A stretch of DNA of 64,000 nucleotides, taken from contig NZ_CP034463.1 in the NCBI RefSeq assembly GCF_003955715.1, forward strand, positions 10,168,001 to 10,232,000. Direction: 5' to 3'. The stretch is from Streptomyces aquilus (GTDB lineage Bacteria; Actinomycetota; Actinomycetes; Streptomycetales; Streptomycetaceae). Both the position numbers and the translations under genes were made by a program. Positions 1 through 8,734 of the stretch are shown here, piece by piece; position 1 is the first letter of the stretch; each line of letters opens with the position of its first letter. A model generated the notes under the pieces. It ran no database searches and was not told where the DNA came from. It worked only from the letters and a program-made list of their open reading frames with translations.

Positions 1-404
1 AAGTGCGGACGGAGGCGAGCAGCTCTCCTTCCTGGGCGGCCGGGTAATCGGCGGGCCAGGTGTCCTCCCGCGCGCCTGATGGGCCGGTCGCCGACCAGTC
101 CCTCGCCGTGCGGTACCAGACCCGACGCGGTGCGCGTCGCAGGCACCGCTGTGCGCGTGGTGGCGGGGTTCGCGGTGGCAGACGGGCTGGCGGCAGGCGA
201 AACCGTCACCGCCGACGGACGCGCGGCCACAGCTGGCAGGCCGGCAGCGGATAGAGCTGTCCCGGTCCCGGATGCATCCGTGGCTGCGGGTGCGGGCGGC
301 ACTTCCATCGATGCGGGTGGAGACTCCGGCAACGACGGGAGCGGCTGCTGTGCGTCCGCCGCCAGCGGGGCAATGCCACCGGTGGCCAGGAGTGTGCTCG
401 ACAC
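1..404 (-). CDS. possible secreted/membrane protein, partial at left edge
   Basis: A minus-strand frame stays open from a GTG at 404 to the window edge (about 134 codons). It begins with a signal-like stretch (SSTLLATGGIAPLAADA) followed by an Ala/Pro/Ser/Thr-rich region. It would be the next gene in the conjugation operon, 244 bp beyond the end of the NlpC/P60 gene. No clear ribosome binding site is visible and GC at third positions is only moderate, so this may not be a real gene. The stretch 405-647 between the two shows nothing recognisable. Confidence 0.22.
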   Translation of the reverse strand, partial: MSSTLLATGGIAPLAADAQQPLPSLPESPPASMEVPPAPAATDASGTGTALSAAGLPAVAARPSAVTVSPAASPSATANPATTRTAVPATRTASGLVPHGEGLVGDRPIRRAGGHLARRLPGRPGRRAARLRPH

Positions 405-647
405 CAGCGATGCAGGCGGGGAACACGTTTCGGATGCGCGAGAAGGATTCGGCCGCTACCAGGCCCGGTCCGGGTGGCCGGCAGCGCGGTGAAGTGCGGA
501 GCGCCGTGACGAAAACCTGTGCCGCGCGAGGCGGCTTTGCCCGCCGGGCAGGCCACGGCAGCGCGTCCGGCCGGGGATTGACACCATCACGACCCATCAC
601 CTGGACACCTCTGTCTCTTTGTTGCGGAACTTCATGCGGGGTGGCGG

Positions 648-1799
648 TCACAGCAGGCGGGCACCTCCCGCGTAGCCAGACATGGCTGTGACTGAGTCGA
701 CGCGGACGACGGTGCCGGGCCGGGCAGCGTTGATCATCTGCCCGTGGCCCAAGTAGAGACCGACGTGATAGATCGTCGAATCGCGGCCCGGGGAATGGGC
801 GTAGAAGACGAGATCACCAGGCTGGAGGGCGCCGGTGCCGAGACCGGCGGGGATGCGCCGGCCGATTGCGGCCTGTGCGGCGGCGGTGCGCGGCAGGCGG
901 ATGCCCGCCCGAGCGTATGCGTACAGGGTCAGGCCTGAGCAGTCGAAGCCCTTGATGCTGGCACCGCTCTTGCCGCTGGGTGAGCAGCAGATCCCGTAGG
1001 AGGGGCCCTGGATGCTGCCGCCGCCCCAGGAGTAGGGCACGCCCCGCTGGGAGAGTGCAGCCTCGATGACGGTGTGGACGGTCCCCGAAACGCCGTCCAT
1101 GCCGGGGTTGTTGGCGGCCGCCGTGTATTGGTCGATCCACCTGAGCACGTCGGCGACGTATGCGGTGGACTGGTTGTACTGGTAGATCGCCGCCTTCAGT
1201 TGGGCGGGGTGGGTTAGGTTTCGGCCGTTGCCGCAGACGTAGATCGCAGCACCGAGTGCGGCGTCGTCGGCGTTGTGCGGATCAGCCACCTGGTCGCCGT
1301 TCGCGTCCGCGCCGACGGTGTTCCAGGTGGAGGGCAAGAACTGGAAGGGGCCCACCGCACGCTCCCCGAGGGCGGTGCCGTCCCAGCGGCCCCCGTCGGT
1401 GTCCGGGAAGGAGGTGGTGTTGCCGCCGGCTCCGGCCCCGTTGAGGAGGACCCCGTAAATGCGGGGGCGGATGTCGCCGCTCGCGGTGATGGTGTGGCCG
1501 GTGGCGTGGTTGGACTCGACCTTGGCGATTGCGGCGAGGATCGGCCACCGCATGCCCCGGCATTTCGGCACGTGCCGGCCGAGCTGCTGCATGGCCTTCT
1601 TGTACGCGGTGAGCATCCGGGGCGGGATGTCCGCCGTGCTGCCGCCGTCGGCAACGGTCTCCTGGCTATCGGCGCCGGCTTGCAGGGCGGTGGAGGCGCT
1701 GATCGCGCTGGAGATGGGTGCGGCGCAGCAGACGGCCGCGGACAGCAACAGCGCCACCAGGCATGCCCAGCGTCCTAAGCGGCGTCGGCGGGGCCTCAC
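648..1799 (-). CDS. bifunctional lytic transglycosylase / NlpC-P60 hydrolase of conjugation system
   Basis: This exported cell-wall hydrolase (383 aa) should open peptidoglycan locally for the transfer apparatus, a role analogous to VirB1. An Arg-rich N-terminus and hydrophobic segment (about residues 5-30) form a signal peptide or anchor. A soluble-transglycosylase-like domain follows (about 60-215), with the likely catalytic Glu in AKVESNH near residue 95. The C-terminal NlpC/P60 domain (about 245-383) carries the nucleophile Cys in FDCSGLT (about 285) and the His in YHVGLYLG. The GTG start overlaps the stop of the upstream VirB6-like gene by 4 bp (GTGA), which implies translational coupling. 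The domain order matches transglycosylase-NlpC proteins of Gram-positive conjugative elements. The function is known for the family; the role in transfer is inferred from context. Confidence 0.88.
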   Translation of the reverse strand: MRPRRRRLGRWACLVALLLSAAVCCAAPISSAISASTALQAGADSQETVADGGSTADIPPRMLTAYKKAMQQLGRHVPKCRGMRWPILAAIAKVESNHATGHTITASGDIRPRIYGVLLNGAGAGGNTTSFPDTDGGRWDGTALGERAVGPFQFLPSTWNTVGADANGDQVADPHNADDAALGAAIYVCGNGRNLTHPAQLKAAIYQYNQSTAYVADVLRWIDQYTAAANNPGMDGVSGTVHTVIEAALSQRGVPYSWGGGSIQGPSYGICCSPSGKSGASIKGFDCSGLTLYAYARAGIRLPRTAAAQAAIGRRIPAGLGTGALQPGDLVFYAHSPGRDSTIYHVGLYLGHGQMINAARPGTVVRVDSVTAMSGYAGGARLL

Positions 1800-4678
1800 T
1801 GCGGCTCACCGCCTTCCCCCTCGCGGCGGGCTCGTTCTTCGTTGCGCCGCATGATCCGCTGGATCATCTCCCGCGCCTGCTCTCGCGACGCGGGCCCCGT
1901 GGTATCGGGCTGCATCGAGGGACCGGAAGCGTGGCCGGGACGCGCCCGAGGCGGCGCAGGCGGCGGGGCTGCCGGGTCGGGTGACGGTGCCGGAGGGCTC
2001 GACGCGCCACCAGCAGGCGGCCAGCCGTCTCGGTGCCCACGCCCGGCCGCTGGCCGGACCGAGGGCTGGGGCGGCCCCGGCACGGGCCGTTCCGCAGGAG
2101 GCTGGCCGGCTGCCCCGGACGGCCCGAGGCCTTCGGCCCAGCGTCGGGCCTCTTCCCGAGTGAGCGGGACGGCTTCTGCCGTCACCGTGCTGCCGGAAGG
2201 CTGCGGGGGCGACGAGCGGGCCGTTCGAGTGCCAGCTGTGTCGGCTGTCGTGGGGGAGGGCAGGCGGCGGTTGTTGGGGAAGGGGCCCGTGCCGCCGCGG
2301 TCGTCGAGGTGCTCGCGCATGAGCTGCGCGGTGTGCCGGTCCCCATCGCCCCAGGCGCGCCCGTCCTCGCGGCCGGTGTTGCCCCACACCTGGAGTTGCT
2401 GACGGGCGTCCTGGGAGTAGCGCGAGCCGCTCTGCCCGGCGCGGCGGGCGTTGGCGGGCAGCCCGAGGGTGGCCCCGTACAGCATCCGGCCGCCGCGGTG
2501 CAGGATGCGGTAACCGCGGTAGCGCACGAGCCGGTTGTGGGCGCGGGTGGACAGCAGCGTGCGGTCACGGTGCTGGTCGTGCAGCACCTGCCCGGTGCGC
2601 CGGTCGACGACCTGTCCGTCGTCGTTGCGGTAGCGGTCTGGTGGCCCTCCCGGCCGCCGCGGCCCCCCACCACCGGCACCTGTACCGCCGCCGTACGGGC
2701 CGCCGCCGTGCGGGTCGCCGTCGGCGGTGGGTTTTTGCCACTTGGCGAGCTTGTCCCGGTCCGGGCGGCGGCCGATCAGCAGCCAGTACGCGCCCCGTGT
2801 CCCCAGCCGCGCCCCGCCCCAGCCGATCCGGGTGCCCAGTCCGCCTGCGGCGGCCGCCGCGGTGAGCGGGGCCAACCCGCGCCCGGCTTCAGCGGTGGCG
2901 TCGGCGAGGATGCGGCCGGTGTCCACGGGCATGCCCGTCCCATCGAACACAGAGGACAGCGCGCCCATCAGCCGCTGGCGGGTGCCCAGCATCCCGAACC
3001 TGCCCCCGCCGCCTGTGAACGCGCGCAGCCCGCCGCCGTAACCGCCCAGCGCAGCAGGGGAGTTCATAGCCAGGGCCGCACCCAATTCGGAGGTGTCGCC
3101 CGGCATATGGGTGCCGCCGATCTTGGCGTAGCGCATCCGCATGGCCATGCGCCGCCCGAACGAGCTGATCGAGGTGAGCAGGCGGCGGTGCCCGGCCGCC
3201 CCGGCGATGGCCAGGACATCGATGAGGAGAATGCGTTCGACCATCAGGTCAGGGCCGTTGGTGATGGTGGCGTCCACGGCGATACCGAAGAACGGCACGA
3301 AGGCACAGATGCCGACCATAGCGAGGATGGCGATGCCCCAGATTGACAGCCACTTCCACACCGACTGGCGGGGCGGGCCGGGCAGCATGGCCGCGATGAA
3401 CGTCATCGCGCCGCCGGCCGCGGCCGCGGCGCCAATGCCCTGGGTACCCAGCAGCACGATCGCGCTGGACAGCAGCATGCCGCAGATGAAGAACGCCGCA
3501 ACAAGCAGCAGGAACGCCCCTCCCACCCGCCACCAGGTGGGCTTTTCGGCGTAGGCGGCGCACGCCTTGCCCACCTCGCCGGAGTTCTTCAGATCGTTAA
3601 GGAAGGCGGCAAACTGCCGTGCCTCGTTGCTGAAGGCGGCAGAGTCGATGTCGGTCAGCGACTGGCCCGGCGCGAGCCCGACATCATCGGCACCCTCGGG
3701 GATGTCCTGCTCGGCGCCGGTGGCATCGCGTTCGCAGTACTGCTTGGCGGGCCCTTTGATCTTGCTGCAGTAGTCCTTGCGTTCCTCACTGACCGGGCCG
3801 CTGCCCGCTTTGTAGCCGCCGGTGATCCATTTCAGGTGGACGGCATAGGCCTTGCGGTCAGCAGGTTTGGCGGGGTCGAGGATGCGCCCGTACTCCAGCA
3901 GCATGTACGGCTTGACGATCAGCGCGTTGGTGATCGAGTCCTGCAGCGGTCGGGCCACCTCGGTGGCCGCGACAGGCGCCGCGGCCTCCTCCTGCAGGCA
4001 CTTGGCTTCCTGCTGGCCGGCCATCCGATCGCACGGGCTGAGGCTGGCGAGCTTTCCGCCCCAGTCGTAGGAGTTGACGCTCTCCTTGGCGACCTCGGCG
4101 GCCACCTGCTGCGTCTGTCCGAGCGGACCGTTTGGGGTGAGCAGGTAGTCGGGGCGGACGAAGGCGGATGCGGCGAGGGCGGCGATGGCCAGGGTGAGGA
4201 AGATTTCGCCCAGTCCGCGGCCGATGCGCCCCCGCACGATCATGAAGGCGGCGAAGATGAACGCCCACGCCAGCAGCAGCCCCTTCAGCCCGAGGCGCTC
4301 GACGACGACGGTGTTGTAGGCGTCGGCGACCCGCTGCGCAGGCTTGATGAGCAGGGCCAGCAGGGGGAAGCGGAAGGCGAGTTCGATCGCCCACCCGGCC
4401 AGGCCGACCAGCAGCCGGATCACGGTGAACAGCCCGGACAGGGCGAACGCCAGGGACTGCGACTGGAAACTGAAGATCGAGCCGCCCTGGGCGCCGAGTT
4501 CGTAGCCGTCGATCGGGATGCCCTCGCTGGAGGTGATGTTGAGCGGGGACAGCAGATCACCGGTGCCGCCGTCGCTGCCGGCCGCGTACACGACCTGGGT
4601 GTTGACGACGACGAAGACGCAGGCGAGGCCCACGACCGTGACGGCCGGGCGGAGCAGGGGATGGGCAAGGCGGGCCAT
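1796..4678 (-). CDS. VirB6/TrbL-like polytopic conjugal transfer membrane protein
   Basis: A 960-aa protein that would form the inner-membrane channel core of the conjugation machine. It has an N-terminal signal or membrane segment, a block of hydrophobic helices (about residues 75-175), a loop of about 200 residues with several Cys, then a second block of helices (about 385-500). The C-terminal 400 residues are Gly/Pro/Arg-rich and look disordered. This layout is typical of VirB6/TrbL-like proteins in actinobacterial and Firmicute elements. It lies between the small membrane protein gene (stop directly abutting its ATG) and the hydrolase gene (4-bp overlap). No signature motif fixes the family, so the assignment rests on topology, size and gene order. 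Confidence 0.7.
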   Translation of the reverse strand: MARLAHPLLRPAVTVVGLACVFVVVNTQVVYAAGSDGGTGDLLSPLNITSSEGIPIDGYELGAQGGSIFSFQSQSLAFALSGLFTVIRLLVGLAGWAIELAFRFPLLALLIKPAQRVADAYNTVVVERLGLKGLLLAWAFIFAAFMIVRGRIGRGLGEIFLTLAIAALAASAFVRPDYLLTPNGPLGQTQQVAAEVAKESVNSYDWGGKLASLSPCDRMAGQQEAKCLQEEAAAPVAATEVARPLQDSITNALIVKPYMLLEYGRILDPAKPADRKAYAVHLKWITGGYKAGSGPVSEERKDYCSKIKGPAKQYCERDATGAEQDIPEGADDVGLAPGQSLTDIDSAAFSNEARQFAAFLNDLKNSGEVGKACAAYAEKPTWWRVGGAFLLLVAAFFICGMLLSSAIVLLGTQGIGAAAAAGGAMTFIAAMLPGPPRQSVWKWLSIWGIAILAMVGICAFVPFFGIAVDATITNGPDLMVERILLIDVLAIAGAAGHRRLLTSISSFGRRMAMRMRYAKIGGTHMPGDTSELGAALAMNSPAALGGYGGGLRAFTGGGGRFGMLGTRQRLMGALSSVFDGTGMPVDTGRILADATAEAGRGLAPLTAAAAAGGLGTRIGWGGARLGTRGAYWLLIGRRPDRDKLAKWQKPTADGDPHGGGPYGGGTGAGGGGPRRPGGPPDRYRNDDGQVVDRRTGQVLHDQHRDRTLLSTRAHNRLVRYRGYRILHRGGRMLYGATLGLPANARRAGQSGSRYSQDARQQLQVWGNTGREDGRAWGDGDRHTAQLMREHLDDRGGTGPFPNNRRLPSPTTADTAGTRTARSSPPQPSGSTVTAEAVPLTREEARRWAEGLGPSGAAGQPPAERPVPGPPQPSVRPAAGRGHRDGWPPAGGASSPPAPSPDPAAPPPAPPRARPGHASGPSMQPDTTGPASREQAREMIQRIMRRNEERARREGEGGEPQ

Positions 4679-5089
4679 TCAGCAGTCACCTCGCGCATGC
4701 GCCCGGCACCGGCGCCAGATGATCAGCGCGGTCAGGGTTGAGCCGATCGGCACCAGCCGCCATATGGCCCGCGCCGCGTCGTGTCCGCTGGGTGTGAGCG
4801 GACGGGGCGAGAGGGGGGTGGTGTGGGTGTCGTGCTCGCAGTAGGTGCGGGCCGGGCCCGCGCTCAGATCACATTCCTCGCGCCGCGGCGCGGGAACGGG
4901 GGAAGCATGGGTGGGGGAGGTGAAGTTGTCCCGCGGCCACCAGGGCTCGGGCCGGCCCGCGGTGATGAGCAGGGTCAGGAGGACAGCCAGGACGGACAGC
5001 ACGCCGATGACGGCGGCCGCGGCGGCCAGGCGCCGGGCGCGGGAGACAAACGGCGAGCGCGGCGCAGACGGGAAAGGACGCATGCTCAT
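4679..5089 (-). CDS. small membrane protein of conjugation operon
   Basis: A 136-aa protein with a hydrophobic segment at about residues 20-46, a Pro/Arg-rich middle, and a second hydrophobic stretch near the C-terminus (about 105-125) followed by basic residues. Its ATG overlaps the stop of the VirB4-like gene by 4 bp (ATGA), and its stop abuts the start of the VirB6-like gene. It is therefore a regular member of the transfer operon. I do not recognise the family. A structural or scaffold role in the transfer apparatus is inferred from position only. Confidence 0.65.
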   Translation of the reverse strand: MSMRPFPSAPRSPFVSRARRLAAAAAVIGVLSVLAVLLTLLITAGRPEPWWPRDNFTSPTHASPVPAPRREECDLSAGPARTYCEHDTHTTPLSPRPLTPSGHDAARAIWRLVPIGSTLTALIIWRRCRAHARGDC

Positions 5090-7782
5090 GCCGTGTGCTC
5101 CTTGGACAAGGCCACGCCTATCGCGCCACCGGTGTCGGCGGTGGCCGGTGCGGGTGGGGGCGTGCGGGGGCCTGGTGTGGTGGTGATGGAGGAGGCGATC
5201 CGCGCGATGCGCGGGATGATCGCCTTGATGCGGCCGGTGTTCTGCCGCGGGCAGGTGAGGAGGAACTCGCCTGCCCGGCCCTTGTGGCCGACCGGGGACA
5301 GGCCGGTGGTCACCAGCCGCAGCAGTTCGGTGTCGTTGGGGTCGAGGCCGACGAATTCCAGGCCGCGGCGGGCGCGTTCACGGTCGGTGGTCCGCGCGAG
5401 GGCCCGGTAGGCCATCAGGCCGCGGTCGGGGCCGAGTTCGTCGGCGTCGTGGGAGCCGGCGATGAGTCCGGCGCCGTGTTTGCGGCCGTCGTGGAGGATC
5501 TCGTGCACGAGGGCGGTGCCCTCGGCCGAGGAGGTCAGCCAGTACAGCTCGTCCAGGACGACGGCGGTGAACCGGCCAGGATCTTCGAAGGCGTTCTGCC
5601 GGGCGAGCGCGGCGATCAGATACAGCACCGCGCGGCCGATCAGAGCTTCCAGGGGCTGCTGGTGGAGGATCTCGGGGTGGGCGAAGGCTGCCTTGGGTGG
5701 CAGCTTCAGCCCGGCCGTCGTGATCACGATCATGTCGCAGGCGCTGGAGGCATCTAGCCGCACCGGGGGCAGGGCGGCATCGAAGACCATCGCCGCGAGC
5801 GGGTTGTCGGCGACCACGTGCAGGAGCCCGGCGAGGGTGGCGGCCGCGTCCTGGCGCCGTCCCGGCTGCCCCTGGGCCATCTGCTCCAGGGCTTCCACCA
5901 CCCGCCGCATGGACGGTGTGTCACTGGTGGCGGCTTGTTCGACGGCGTGGTGGAGGACTTCGCCGTGGGTGCTCATGGGTCCGATGCCCAGCTGCAGGGT
6001 GAGGTAGGACAGGGCGTAGTGGCGGCCCTCGGGGCCGTCGAACATGCGCAGCGGGTCGATGGACACAGCGGCGCGGGCGGCATCGATGATCTGCACCCGG
6101 TTGCCGGCGGCGGCGCGGGCGAAGGTGGCCCATTCGCGCACTGGGGTGCGGTCGATGCAGATGGCGCAGCCGCCGCGCGCCCACACCGCCTCCGCGATTA
6201 GTTTCTGCAGCACGCTCTTGCCGGCGCCGAGATCGCCGACGATGCCCATCGAGGCGGAGGCGTCGACCTTCGGCGCGTCCGCCACGTTGATCATGACGGG
6301 GCGGGTGGTGCCGCAGTCCAGGTCGATGCCGAGGAACATGCCGTTGGGATCACCCACCTCCGCCGAGGTGAAGGCGCCGGACAGCGCCCAGTCCTCGGAA
6401 ACCTGGTGCTGGGTGAACTCCCGTACCGTGCCTGGGCGCACGGTGCCGGGCAGGCCCAACGTGAACAGGGTTTCCTGCAGGCCCGTCGGGCGCACGGCGC
6501 GGTAGTCGGCGCCGGCCAGCAGCGCGCCAAGAGCGCGGGCGCGGGCATCGCAGACGGCTGCGGTCGGCCCCCACACCGTCAGCACGGTCACCGACTGGAC
6601 CTCCACCTCCACCCCGGTGCGCGACAGCCGCGCATCCAGCTCGCCCAGATCACGGGCGGCTTCGGCCAACGAGGCGGGCATGCCGGTGGGGCGGGCGTCG
6701 TACTGGTCGGCCTGGTCGATGAGTTCGTTCTTCTTGCGCTGCACCTGCGCGCGCGCCTTCTCCGCGCCCACCAGGGTGAGGTCGATGGTGTAGTCGACGG
6801 GAAAATCCAGACTCTCCAGCTGTGCGAACAAATCCGCCGCGCTCTGGCTGACGGCAGGCGGACACTCGGCCAGCACCAGCTGCGCCTGGTAGGCGGTACC
6901 GGTGTCGGATTCCACCTGCAGCCAACGCCGCGCCAGCGGCGAGCCCGCCTGCCGCCACCACGCCGCGCGCCCCGACGGCGCGACCCGCTCGCTGCCTTGA
7001 CGGCCGTCGGCGGGGTCGATGCCGGCATCGATGCCGCCTTCCTGCAGGCGGACTTGGCCGAGGTTGGCGTAGCTGGGGGAACGCAGCACCCCGTGGTGGA
7101 GTGTGCTGTCGAACAGGTTGCTGCTCTCGGCCTCCGCCAGCAGGGGTTCGGGCAGGCCGCGGTGTAGGGCGTGCTGGATCATCCACACGATCTCCACCGG
7201 CCGGGCCGGGCGGAACGTGATGCCGCCGGTGAGCGCCGCCTGGACCTTGGCGGCCTGCTCGCGGTAGGCGTTCACCTCCCGCAGGGAAACGGGTGCCGCC
7301 CGCAGGCCGAGCAGCGGCGCGAACTCCGACCACACCGCACCCACCTGGGCGGACAGTTGATGGCCGCGGGACTCGGTCGTGAGCGGTACGGCCAGCCACA
7401 GCGTGCGCCGGTGCATCTCCTGCTCGTCCAGCAACTCCAGTGCGGCCTCGACGTTCTCCACCCACGGATGCGATGCGGTACCGGGTTCCTGTGCGGCGGG
7501 CTCGATGCCCTCGATCATCTTCAGGGCGATCTCACCGGGATCGACCTGCGCGCACAGCCCGAACAGGCGCGGTGCCCCGGACAGCGAGCGCACCAAGTGG
7601 GTGATTTTGGCGAGCTGTTCGTCGCGGACCGCGGCGGGCACATACGTGCCCTGCACTCTCTCCTCGACCTGCCCGCCGGTGTCGGGGCCGTCAGGGCCGG
7701 GATGCAGGCGGTAGATCGCCCACACGCTTCCCTGCACCGACCACAGCAGGTGCCCGGCGATGTGCCGGATCGGCACCCTCAT
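5086..7782 (-). CDS. VirB4-like conjugation ATPase
   Basis: The 898-aa motor ATPase of the type IV-like secretion system. It would energise assembly and DNA or protein export at the inner membrane. The N-terminal half carries the variable VirB4/TraC-like region. The C-terminal half has a Walker A motif (GDLGAGKS, about residue 515), a Walker B motif (VVLDELYW, about 740) and a conserved GSHD segment after it. The frame runs open further upstream to 8205, but that stretch is Arg/Pro-rich out-of-frame translation of the preceding gene. The ATG at 7782 overlaps the previous stop by one base (TGATG) and starts a normal protein (MRVPIRH). This is the most diagnostic gene of the transfer module. 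Confidence 0.87.
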   Translation of the reverse strand: MRVPIRHIAGHLLWSVQGSVWAIYRLHPGPDGPDTGGQVEERVQGTYVPAAVRDEQLAKITHLVRSLSGAPRLFGLCAQVDPGEIALKMIEGIEPAAQEPGTASHPWVENVEAALELLDEQEMHRRTLWLAVPLTTESRGHQLSAQVGAVWSEFAPLLGLRAAPVSLREVNAYREQAAKVQAALTGGITFRPARPVEIVWMIQHALHRGLPEPLLAEAESSNLFDSTLHHGVLRSPSYANLGQVRLQEGGIDAGIDPADGRQGSERVAPSGRAAWWRQAGSPLARRWLQVESDTGTAYQAQLVLAECPPAVSQSAADLFAQLESLDFPVDYTIDLTLVGAEKARAQVQRKKNELIDQADQYDARPTGMPASLAEAARDLGELDARLSRTGVEVEVQSVTVLTVWGPTAAVCDARARALGALLAGADYRAVRPTGLQETLFTLGLPGTVRPGTVREFTQHQVSEDWALSGAFTSAEVGDPNGMFLGIDLDCGTTRPVMINVADAPKVDASASMGIVGDLGAGKSVLQKLIAEAVWARGGCAICIDRTPVREWATFARAAAGNRVQIIDAARAAVSIDPLRMFDGPEGRHYALSYLTLQLGIGPMSTHGEVLHHAVEQAATSDTPSMRRVVEALEQMAQGQPGRRQDAAATLAGLLHVVADNPLAAMVFDAALPPVRLDASSACDMIVITTAGLKLPPKAAFAHPEILHQQPLEALIGRAVLYLIAALARQNAFEDPGRFTAVVLDELYWLTSSAEGTALVHEILHDGRKHGAGLIAGSHDADELGPDRGLMAYRALARTTDRERARRGLEFVGLDPNDTELLRLVTTGLSPVGHKGRAGEFLLTCPRQNTGRIKAIIPRIARIASSITTTPGPRTPPPAPATADTGGAIGVALSKEHTA

Positions 7783-8402
7783 CACGCACCCCCGACCGTC
7801 GCGTCGGTCGCGAGCAGGAGCTGTTGCACACTCGACGCCGGGCCCACCACCGGCCTGCCTCCAGCGGTGTGCCGGGGGTGGCGCGTGGAGGATCGGGCAG
7901 CACGGGCCGGGCCCGGCGCGGGCCTCGAGGCCGTAGTGGTGCGTCGCCGGGCGGTGCGGGACGGGGCCCGGTGCGAGGTAGGCCGCGGTCCGCGCGCGCC
8001 CTCGATGGTGAAGCCCGCGGTGAGGGTGCGGGGTTGGCGGTCGCGGGCGGCGCGCCCGCTGATGCGCCCGCCGCGGGGCTGGCAGCCCAGCAGCACGAGA
8101 CCGAGCGCGGCAGGCAGCGGGGCTCGGCCGCGGATTTTCTGACGGCGTACCGCCCAGACGGCCAGGAGCCAGGTCACCACCGGTAGCGGGCCCAGCCACG
8201 ACCACCAGTGGACGGTCTTGAACAGCACGAAGCCGCCGCCGACAGCGACCGCCAGCTGCGCCGGTGTGTAGGGGCCGAGGGGAATCTTCCAGTCGGCGAC
8301 CTTGCCCAGCACCCAGGGGTGACGCCGAGCCGCGGTGTAGTAGCGGCCCACCCGAGGCGCGCTCACCGCGCCCGCCGCGCTCACCGCGCCCGCCGCGCTC
8401 AC
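7782..8402 (-). CDS. PrgI/VirB3-like membrane protein
   Basis: A 206-aa protein with two closely spaced hydrophobic helices (about residues 46-85), a segment rich in Trp and Val, and a basic, Pro-rich tail. In Gram-positive conjugative elements a two-helix PrgI/VirB3-like protein is usually encoded directly upstream of VirB4, as here. The GTG start overlaps the previous stop by 4 bp (GTGA). Two further in-frame GTG codons lie 18 and 36 bp downstream inside a tandem repeat, so the true start could be 8402, 8384 or 8366. The long basic C-terminal tail is unusual for PrgI proteins. The assignment comes from topology and position. Confidence 0.6.
   Translation of the reverse strand: MSAAGAVSAAGAVSAPRVGRYYTAARRHPWVLGKVADWKIPLGPYTPAQLAVAVGGGFVLFKTVHWWSWLGPLPVVTWLLAVWAVRRQKIRGRAPLPAALGLVLLGCQPRGGRISGRAARDRQPRTLTAGFTIEGARGPRPTSHRAPSRTARRRTTTASRPAPGPARAARSSTRHPRHTAGGRPVVGPASSVQQLLLATDATVGGA
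8359..8402 (-). repeat. 18-bp tandem repeat over start codon
   Basis: Two exact 18-bp units (8359-8376 and 8377-8394) and a third partial unit (8395-8402) cover the start of the PrgI-like gene. Each contains GTGAGC in frame, giving three possible starts and the residue repeat VSAAGA. Slippage here would add or remove start codons without shifting the frame. Confidence 0.85.
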
Positions 8403-8734
8403 AGCATGCTCCCTTCCGAGGGCGTGTGCTCCCGTGCGGTGGGTGGCGGGGAGAGGATGCCGGGGATGGCGGGTGCGCCCTGGGCGGGGTTTTTCACCTC
8501 GTCCTCGAACATGTTCGCCAGGTCCTCGCGCGAGTTGTACAACCCCAGCGCCACGATCATCAGCAGCAGGGCGCCGATCCCGGCGCGCACGCTGACCTTC
8601 TGGACCATGGTGATGAAGACCAGGCAGGTCAGGCCCGCCTGCAGGCCGAGGTCGCCCCAGCGGTGGAACATGTTGATCCACGCTTCACCGACATCGTCCA
8701 GCTTTCCCGCCAGCACACTCGTGTCCGTGTTCAT
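8399..8734 (-). CDS. small two-helix membrane protein of conjugation operon
   Basis: A 111-aa protein with two hydrophobic segments (about residues 29-48 and 52-68), a short acidic stretch (REDLANMFEDE) and a Pro-rich C-terminus. Its ATG overlaps the stop of the TcpC-like gene (ATGA) and its own stop overlaps the start of the PrgI-like gene (GTGA). The size and two-helix layout are compatible with a VirB2-like pilin or another small component, but there is no diagnostic motif. Confidence 0.65.
   Translation of the reverse strand: MNTDTSVLAGKLDDVGEAWINMFHRWGDLGLQAGLTCLVFITMVQKVSVRAGIGALLLMIVALGLYNSREDLANMFEDEVKNPAQGAPAIPGILSPPPTAREHTPSEGSML

Noticed and set aside
7783..8205. 141-codon N-terminal extension of the VirB4-like gene
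   Set aside because: Arg/Pro-rich, out of frame with the real PrgI-like gene; the ATG at 7782 with TGATG overlap is better.
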